Part shown: one piece after another, positions 5,524 to 9,843 of the stretch
Position numbering within the stretch: position 1 is the stretch's first letter
Layout: each line of letters opens with the position of its first letter
Source of the DNA: Burkholderiales bacterium
GTDB taxonomy: Bacteria > Pseudomonadota > Gammaproteobacteria > Burkholderiales > Burkholderiaceae_C
Length of the DNA stretch: 9,843 nt
NCBI GenBank assembly: GCA_947462175.1
Contig: CANHOE010000077.1
Coordinates: 1 to 9,843, forward strand
Direction of reading: 5' to 3'
Program-made: the position numbers and the translations under genes
The notes under the pieces: generated by a model
The model's database searches: none
What the model saw: the letters and a program-made list of their open reading frames with translations, nothing else
What the model was told of the DNA's origin: nothing

Positions 5524-6545
5524 GTACCACTGAATCGACGCTGGGTTCCGCCAAGGCGGCGCCTGTGACCATCATGATGAAAGATCTGCGAAACGAAGCG
5601 GCCGTTGAGCCGGCTCCCGTGTCCACGGGTCCGGTGACGAAGGAGACGCAGATCATCGCGATCTACGGCAAGGGCGGGATCGGCAAGAGCTTCACGCTGG
5701 CCAACCTCAGTTACATGATGGCCCAGCAGGGCAAGAAGGTGCTGCTGATCGGTTGCGACCCGAAGAGCGACACCACCAGCCTGCTGTTCGGAGGCCGCGC
5801 CTGCCCGACCATCATCGAAACGAGTTCCAAGAAGAAGTTGGCTGGCGAGGCGGTTGCGATCGGCGACGTCTGCTTCAAACGCGACGGCGTCTACGCGATG
5901 GAGCTTGGTGGCCCAGAAGTCGGCCGCGGCTGCGGTGGCCGAGGGATCATCCACGGCTTCGAACTGCTCGAAAAGCTCGGTTTCCACGAGTGGGGCTTCG
6001 ACTACGTGCTGCTCGACTTCCTGGGTGACGTGGTGTGCGGTGGCTTCGGTCTGCCGATCGCCCGAGATATGTGCCAGAAGGTCATTGTCGTTGCCAGCAA
6101 CGATCTGCAGAGTCTGTATGTGGCCAACAACGTCTGCAGCGCGGTCGAGTACTTCCGCAAGCTCGGCGGCAATGTCGGAGTGGCAGGCATGGTGATCAAC
6201 CGCGACGACGGCACTGGAGAGGCCAAGGCCTTTGCAGAGCACGTCGGCATTCCAGTGTTGTCGACCATCCCGGCAAACGACGACATCCGCCGCAAGAGCG
6301 CGAGCTACGAAATCATCGGCAGACCAGGCTCCGAATGGGGTCCTATGTTCGCTGAGCTGGCAGAAAACGTCGGCACCTCGCTGCCGATGCGCCCGAAACC
6401 GATGTCGCAGGACGAGTTGCTTGGCTTGTTCTCGGCTTCTTCGGTCGGGCGCGATGTGGTGCTGGAACCAGCGACCCAATTCGACATGTGTGGCAAGACC
6501 GAGAGCAAGAAAGAAACGCTCGAAGTCGTTTACGACGAAGTCTGA
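5520..6545 (+). CDS. bchX: Chlorophyllide oxidoreductase iron-sulfur ATPase subunit BchX
   Basis: A 341-aa NifH-like reductase. As a homodimer with one shared [4Fe-4S] cluster it passes electrons to BchY/BchZ with ATP hydrolysis, for reduction of the chlorophyllide B ring. The P-loop GKGGIGKS is at residues 50-57. The two presumed cluster cysteines are Cys138 in GRGCGGRGI and Cys173 in DVVCGGFGLP; the switch II region is DFLGDVV (166-172). The N-terminal extension of about 45 residues before the NifH fold and ETQIIAIYGKGGIGKS separate it from BchL and NifH. I chose ATG 5520, which overlaps the bchC stop (ATGA) and has GGAG at 5507-5510. An in-frame GTG at 5484 would lie inside bchC. Confidence 0.98.
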   Translation: MSTTESTLGSAKAAPVTIMMKDLRNEAAVEPAPVSTGPVTKETQIIAIYGKGGIGKSFTLANLSYMMAQQGKKVLLIGCDPKSDTTSLLFGGRACPTIIETSSKKKLAGEAVAIGDVCFKRDGVYAMELGGPEVGRGCGGRGIIHGFELLEKLGFHEWGFDYVLLDFLGDVVCGGFGLPIARDMCQKVIVVASNDLQSLYVANNVCSAVEYFRKLGGNVGVAGMVINRDDGTGEAKAFAEHVGIPVLSTIPANDDIRRKSASYEIIGRPGSEWGPMFAELAENVGTSLPMRPKPMSQDELLGLFSASSVGRDVVLEPATQFDMCGKTESKKETLEVVYDEV

Positions 6546-6558
6546 GCGGCTGCGCACC

Positions 6559-8148
6559 ATGTCCAAAACCATTCCAATCATCTCAGCGGCGCCGTCAGCC
6601 ACCCCGGCTTCGCCCACGGCACCCGGCGTACCGTCGACGACGCTTGACGGTGACGGCATGGGCTGTCACGCCGGTGGCGAACAGCTGCTCGCAGCCGCGA
6701 AGTCGGCTGGCAAATCGGAAGTGCTTGATCAGTACGCGAAGGACTATCCAAAAGATCCCAAGGCTGGGCCGCACGATCAACCGCAGAGCATGTGCCCAGC
6801 GTTCGGCTCGCTGCGGGTGGGTTTGCGGATGCGTCGCACCGCCACCATCTTGTCGGGTTCCGCCTGCTGTGTGTATGGCCTGACCTTCACGTCGCATTTT
6901 TACGGTGCGAAGCGGAGCGTCGGCTATGTGCCGTTCAACTCCGAGTCGTTGGTCACCGGCAAACTGTTCGAGGACATTCGAGAGGCTGTGCACAAGGAGG
7001 CCGACCCCGCGAAGTACGACGCGATCGTCATCATCAACCTGTGTGTGCCAACAGCCAGCGGAGTGCCGCTGCAGATCCTGCCCAAGGACATCAATGGTGT
7101 GCGCATCATCGGTATCGACGTGCCGGGATTTGGCGTCCCAACGCATGCCGAAGCCAAGGATGTGCTGGCCGGTGCGATGCTGAAATACGCGCGCAGCGAA
7201 GTGCTGGCAGGGCCCGTACAGGCGCCACGGACAGGGCGTTCTGACAAGCCCACGATTGCGCTGCTCGGCGAGGTGTTCCCAGCCGACCCGGTGATCATCG
7301 GCATGATGCTGGAGCCCATGGGCCTTGCAGCCGGTCCAGTCGTGCCAACACGCGAATGGCGCGAGCTGTATGCAGCGCTCGACTGCACCGCGGTCGCGGC
7401 ACTTCACCCCTTCTACACCGCCAGCATCCGCGAGTTCGAAGCGGCTGGGCGTCCGATCGTGGGCTCGGCGCCTGTCGGCTACGACGGCACCGAAGCATGG
7501 TTGCAAGCCATCGGGCAGGCCACCAACACACCGCAGGAAAAGATCGACGCTGCGAAGAACCGCATGCTGCCGGCGATTCGCGGCGCGCTCTCCAAGATGC
7601 CGATCAAGGGACGCATCACGCTGAGCGGCTATGAAGGCTCTGAATTACTGGTAGGTCGCCTCCTGGTCGAAAGTGGCGCCGACTTGCGCTATGTCGGCAG
7701 CGCCTGCCCACGCACAGCCTGGAACGAAGCCGATTTGCAATGGCTGGAAGCCAAAGGCGTACAGGTTCAATTCCGCGCTTCGTTGGAGCAAGACCTCGCC
7801 GCGATCGCTGAGTACCAGCCCGATCTCGCCATCGGCACAACGCCGGTTGTTCAGTACGCCAAAGCGAAAAGCACCCCGGCCCTGTATTTCACCAACTTGA
7901 TCTCGGCGCGTCCTTTGATGGGCCCGGCAGGTGCAGGTTCGCTGGCTACCGTGATCAATGCTGCTATTGGCAACAAGGCGCGCTTCGATGAGATGAAGGA
8001 GTTCTTCGGCTCGGTGGGGGAGGGCCATTCCTCAGGCGTGTGGGAATCGGCGAATGGTGTACCGAAGGACCGCCCCGAATTCAAAGCCGACCAGCGCCGC
8101 CAGGCTGAAAAGCTGGCGAAGAAGCGCAAGGCTGAGGAGATGATCTGA
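6559..8148 (+). CDS. bchY: Chlorophyllide oxidoreductase subunit BchY
   Basis: A 529-aa NifD-like subunit that forms the catalytic BchY2/BchZ2 core. Three cysteines match the published cluster ligands of the Roseobacter denitrificans enzyme (Cys62, Cys87, Cys145, as I recall them) by spacing: Cys79 in SMCPAFGS, Cys104 in SACCVYG, and Cys162 in NLCVPTASG (gaps 25 and 58, the same). BchZ supplies the fourth. The 17-residue shift comes from an N-terminal stretch rich in Ala, Pro, Ser and Thr (about residues 9-28). The start is ATG 6559, 13 bp after the bchX stop, without a clear Shine-Dalgarno, so coupling to bchX is likely; ATG 6658 (Met34) is a less likely alternative. The frame stays open upstream within bchX, but that is shadow coding. 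Confidence 0.97.
   Translation: MSKTIPIISAAPSATPASPTAPGVPSTTLDGDGMGCHAGGEQLLAAAKSAGKSEVLDQYAKDYPKDPKAGPHDQPQSMCPAFGSLRVGLRMRRTATILSGSACCVYGLTFTSHFYGAKRSVGYVPFNSESLVTGKLFEDIREAVHKEADPAKYDAIVIINLCVPTASGVPLQILPKDINGVRIIGIDVPGFGVPTHAEAKDVLAGAMLKYARSEVLAGPVQAPRTGRSDKPTIALLGEVFPADPVIIGMMLEPMGLAAGPVVPTREWRELYAALDCTAVAALHPFYTASIREFEAAGRPIVGSAPVGYDGTEAWLQAIGQATNTPQEKIDAAKNRMLPAIRGALSKMPIKGRITLSGYEGSELLVGRLLVESGADLRYVGSACPRTAWNEADLQWLEAKGVQVQFRASLEQDLAAIAEYQPDLAIGTTPVVQYAKAKSTPALYFTNLISARPLMGPAGAGSLATVINAAIGNKARFDEMKEFFGSVGEGHSSGVWESANGVPKDRPEFKADQRRQAEKLAKKRKAEEMI
8134..8139 (+). promoter_or_regulatory. Ribosome binding site for bchZ
   Basis: GAGGAG inside the 3' end of bchY, eight bases before the bchZ ATG at 8148. 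It allows strong independent initiation as well as coupling through the shared stop/start. Confidence 0.6.
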
Positions 8149-9626
8149 TGCTGGTGCTCGATCATGATCGCGCGGGTGGATATTGGGGTGCCGTGTATGT
8201 CTTCACGGCCATCAAGGGTCTTCAGGTGGTCATCGATGGCCCGGTCGGCTGCGAGAACTTGCCGGTCACCTCGGTGCTGCACTACACCGATGCGCTACCG
8301 CCGCATGAATTGCCCATCGTTGTCACCGGACTCGCTGAAGAGCAGCTAGGACGCGAAGGCACAGAAGGTTCCATGCGCCGCGCCCATGCTGCGCTGGACC
8401 CTGATCTGCCTTCGGTGGTGGTGACCGGTTCGATCGCCGAAATGATTGGTGGCGGCGTCACGCCGTCAGGCACCAACATCCAGCGCTTCTTGCCACGCAC
8501 GATTGACGAAGACCAGTGGCAATGCGCGAATCGCGCAATGTTCTGGCTCTGGAGCGAGTACGGCATGAAGAAGGTGCCTGCACGCAAACCTTTCGCCGAA
8601 CGGCCTGCAGGCGAGAAGCCCCGCGTCAACATCATTGGTCCGTGTTACGGCACGTTCAATTGCCCCAGTGATCTGGCCGAGATTCGCCGCCTGGTGCAGG
8701 GCATCGGCGCCGAAGTGAACATGACGTTCCCGCTCGGCAGTCACTTGGCCGATGTGTCTCGGCTGGTTGAGGCAGACGTCAACATCTGTATGTATCGAGA
8801 GTTCGGTCGCATGCTGTGCGAAGCACTGGATCGCCCGTACTTGCAGGCGCCTATCGGTCTGCACAGCACCACCAAGTTCCTTCGCAAGCTGGGAGAGTTG
8901 CTGGGACTGGATCCTGAGCCGTTCATCGAACGCGAAAAGCACACCACGATCAAGCCGATCTGGGACCTGTGGCGCAGTGTCACGCAGGACTTCTTCGGCA
9001 CCGCCAGTTTCGCGGTAGTTGCCAACGACACCTATACCCGTGGCATCCGGCACTTCCTCGAAGACGAAATGGGACTGCCGTGCCAGTTCGCTGTATCGCG
9101 ACTGCCGGGGGCCAAGACGAACAACGAAGAGGTGCGCCAGCTGGTCAAAGACAAGACGCCGCTGGTGATGTACGGCAGCTACAACGAGCGCATCTACCTC
9201 GCCGAATGCGGCGGTGGCTCGATGATGAAGGCCAGCTTCATCCCTGCTTCGTTCCCACTGCCCATCATCCGCCGCCACACCGGCACGCCGTTCATGGGCT
9301 ACTCCGGCGCAACCTACATCGTGCAGGAATTCTGCAACGCACTGTTCGATGCGTTGTTCCACATCCTCCCGCTCGGGACCGATCTCGACCGCGTCGACCC
9401 AACACCGGCGCGCATTGACGGCCAACCACCGAGCCCGTGGGACGCGGACGCTCAGGAGTTGCTCGATGAAATCGTGCAGACCGAGCCGGTGCTGGTCCAG
9501 ATCTCTGCTGCAAAGCGGCTGCGCGATCGCGCGGAACGCGATGCACGTCGAGCCGGCGAAGACCGGGTCACGGCAGCCCGAGTGGCTACGTCGCGTGACG
9601 CTATGCGGCAGGGAGAGCCAGCATGA
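8148..9626 (+). CDS. bchZ: Chlorophyllide oxidoreductase subunit BchZ
   Basis: A 492-aa NifK-like partner of BchY. The N-terminal [27 protein letters not shown] segment contains Cys35, at the same position as the cysteine known to be the fourth [4Fe-4S] ligand in the Roseobacter denitrificans enzyme. Other family segments are [53 protein letters not shown] and [16 protein letters not shown]. The C-terminus is a charged, Arg/Ala-rich helix, with [13 protein letters not shown] near residues 455-467. ATG 8148 shares its A with the bchY TGA. The stop at 9624-9626 overlaps an ATG (9623) that begins a 44-codon frame of unknown meaning. It is followed directly by the pufB leader, consistent with read-through into puf. 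Confidence 0.98.
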   Translation: MLVLDHDRAGGYWGAVYVFTAIKGLQVVIDGPVGCENLPVTSVLHYTDALPPHELPIVVTGLAEEQLGREGTEGSMRRAHAALDPDLPSVVVTGSIAEMIGGGVTPSGTNIQRFLPRTIDEDQWQCANRAMFWLWSEYGMKKVPARKPFAERPAGEKPRVNIIGPCYGTFNCPSDLAEIRRLVQGIGAEVNMTFPLGSHLADVSRLVEADVNICMYREFGRMLCEALDRPYLQAPIGLHSTTKFLRKLGELLGLDPEPFIEREKHTTIKPIWDLWRSVTQDFFGTASFAVVANDTYTRGIRHFLEDEMGLPCQFAVSRLPGAKTNNEEVRQLVKDKTPLVMYGSYNERIYLAECGGGSMMKASFIPASFPLPIIRRHTGTPFMGYSGATYIVQEFCNALFDALFHILPLGTDLDRVDPTPARIDGQPPSPWDADAQELLDEIVQTEPVLVQISAAKRLRDRAERDARRAGEDRVTAARVATSRDAMRQGEPA

Positions 9627-9687
9627 CGCCTGGCGCCACCACGATGTGGATGAATTCGTTCGGCCTAGCGCTGAACACACCGAATGT

Positions 9688-9704
9688 CGCGGCACAGTGC
9701 CGCG
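9688..9704. repeat. 17-bp palindrome in the puf leader
   Basis: CGCGGCAC-A-GTGCCGCG, with 8-bp arms around one central A. It could act as an operator, or as an RNA hairpin with a 7-bp stem and a 3-nt loop that would stabilise the downstream puf message. No poly-T follows, so it is not an intrinsic terminator. Confidence 0.55.
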
Positions 9705-9736
9705 GCTGCCTCGATCGCGCGGGCTCTGCGCGATAC

Positions 9737-9750
9737 CGGCCAACTGGCCG
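9737..9750 (+). repeat. Inverted repeat just before the pufB ribosome binding site
   Basis: CGGCCA-AC-TGGCCG, ending five bases before the TAAGGAGT Shine-Dalgarno block. As RNA it would give a 5-bp GC stem with a 4-nt loop. Function unknown. Confidence 0.4.
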
Positions 9751-9754
9751 TCCT

Positions 9755-9762
9755 TAAGGAGT
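9755..9762 (+). promoter_or_regulatory. Ribosome binding site of pufB, flanked by two complementary TCCT tetramers
   Basis: TAAGGAGT with GGAG at 9758-9761, eight bases before the ATG at 9770. TCCT occurs on both sides (9751-9754 and 9766-9769), and either could pair with the AGGA core (9757-9760). Confidence 0.7.
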
Positions 9763-9769
9763 AAATCCT

Positions 9770-9843
9770 ATGGCTGAAAGAAAAGGCTCTATATCAGGCC
9801 TGTCCGATGAAGAGGCACAGGAATTTCACAGATTCTGGGTGCA
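9770..9843 (+). CDS. pufB: Light-harvesting 1 (B875-type) beta polypeptide PufB (partial, N-terminal 24 codons)
   Basis: The visible start MAERKGSISGLSDEEAQEFHRFWV is characteristic of LH1 beta chains, with the conserved SGL(S/T)xxEAxEFH block. His20 in EFH is the conserved histidine near the membrane surface. The single transmembrane helix and the bacteriochlorophyll-ligating histidine lie beyond the window. The protein would pair with PufA in the ring around the reaction centre. The start ATG at 9770 is fixed by a strong Shine-Dalgarno. Position directly after bchZ is that of the puf operon, so pufA, pufL and pufM are expected next. A puc (LH2) beta chain is a less likely alternative, disfavoured by this neighbourhood. 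Confidence 0.94.
   Translation, partial: MAERKGSISGLSDEEAQEFHRFWV

Larger units (their letters stand above)
9627..9769 (+). promoter_or_regulatory. bchZ-pufB intercistronic leader with several inverted repeats
   Basis: The 143 nt between the bchZ stop and the pufB ATG contain no recognisable pufQ, which occupies this position in Rhodobacter. The region shows a strong palindrome (9688-9704), a second hairpin (9737-9750), and the palindrome TCCTTAAGGA (9751-9760) in which the pufB Shine-Dalgarno is embedded. I see no clear TTGACA/TATAAT pair and no TGT-N12-ACA box, so a puf promoter here or within the end of bchZ is neither shown nor excluded. Confidence 0.5.

Noticed and set aside
6232..6558. 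Upstream extension of the bchY frame into bchX, which would give a 638-aa protein
   Set aside because: The extra 109 residues are the out-of-frame reading of bchX and have no BchY similarity. The ATG at 6559 gives the family-like start.
5457..6659. 400-codon open frame on the minus strand opposite bchX
   Set aside because: It lies entirely antisense to a conserved NifH-family gene, its translation shows no recognisable domain, and long antisense frames are expected in GC-rich coding DNA.
8466..9743. 425-codon open frame on the minus strand opposite bchZ
   Set aside because: Antisense shadow of bchZ with no recognisable motif and no ribosome site; the + strand protein is a clear BchZ.
9623..9757. 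PufQ as the identity of the small frame between bchZ and pufB
   Set aside because: PufQ is about 75 aa with a membrane helix. This frame has 44 codons and no hydrophobic segment, so I did not annotate it as a gene.
1..9843. Mobile elements, tRNA or rRNA genes, CRISPR arrays or an unknown multi-gene system
   Set aside because: Every stretch longer than about 300 bases is either a recognised conserved gene or the described 2015-2325 control region. I saw no transposase, no terminal repeats, no direct-repeat array and no RNA-gene signatures.

Overview
The window is one edge of a photosynthesis gene cluster from an anoxygenic purple phototroph of the Proteobacteria that makes bacteriochlorophyll. 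The evidence is a contiguous crtE-crtF-bchC-bchX-bchY-bchZ-pufB run on the + strand. It codes for carotenoid precursor synthesis, carotenoid O-methylation, bacteriochlorophyllide formation and the LH1 antenna beta polypeptide. The DNA is GC-rich. The start of PufB and the presence of System I cytochrome c maturation genes (ccmABC) point to a beta- or gammaproteobacterium. The genus cannot be read from this window.

Layout. (1) 1-2014, minus strand: ccmA, ccmB and the N-terminal 194 codons of ccmC, transcribed right to left and leaving the window at base 1. They encode the heme-handling ABC transporter and heme/CcmE-interacting protein of cytochrome c biogenesis. (2) 2015-2325: a 311-bp divergent control region. 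It has a candidate ccmA promoter on the minus strand, a 13-bp palindrome, and a crtE promoter with one perfect and one half-degenerate PpsR/CrtJ-type site. (3) 2326-4435: crtE and crtF. (4) 4436-4584: the bchC promoter, with two PpsR/CrtJ-type palindromes (TGT-N12-ACA) exactly 8 bp apart. One overlaps a TTGACA -35 and the other a TAAGAT -10. (5) 4585-9626: bchC, bchX, bchY and bchZ, with overlapping or nearly overlapping stops and starts. (6) 9627-9769: a 143-nt leader rich in inverted repeats, followed by the first 24 codons of pufB, which runs off the window.

How the genes work together. CrtE makes the C20 precursor used for carotenoids and for the bacteriochlorophyll tail. CrtF methylates the tertiary hydroxyl of acyclic carotenoids. 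BchX (reductase) with BchY/BchZ (catalytic part) form chlorophyllide oxidoreductase, and BchC is the following dehydrogenase. PufB binds the finished pigments in LH1. The bch genes leading into puf form the classical purple-bacterial superoperon. The ccm genes are not photosynthesis genes but serve the c-type cytochromes that electron transfer needs.

I see no mobile elements, RNA genes, CRISPR arrays or undescribed multi-gene system. The items most worth a second look are regulatory: the paired repressor sites, the T7-containing bchC leader, the structured leader of pufB where no pufQ is present, and the ccm/crtE junction.
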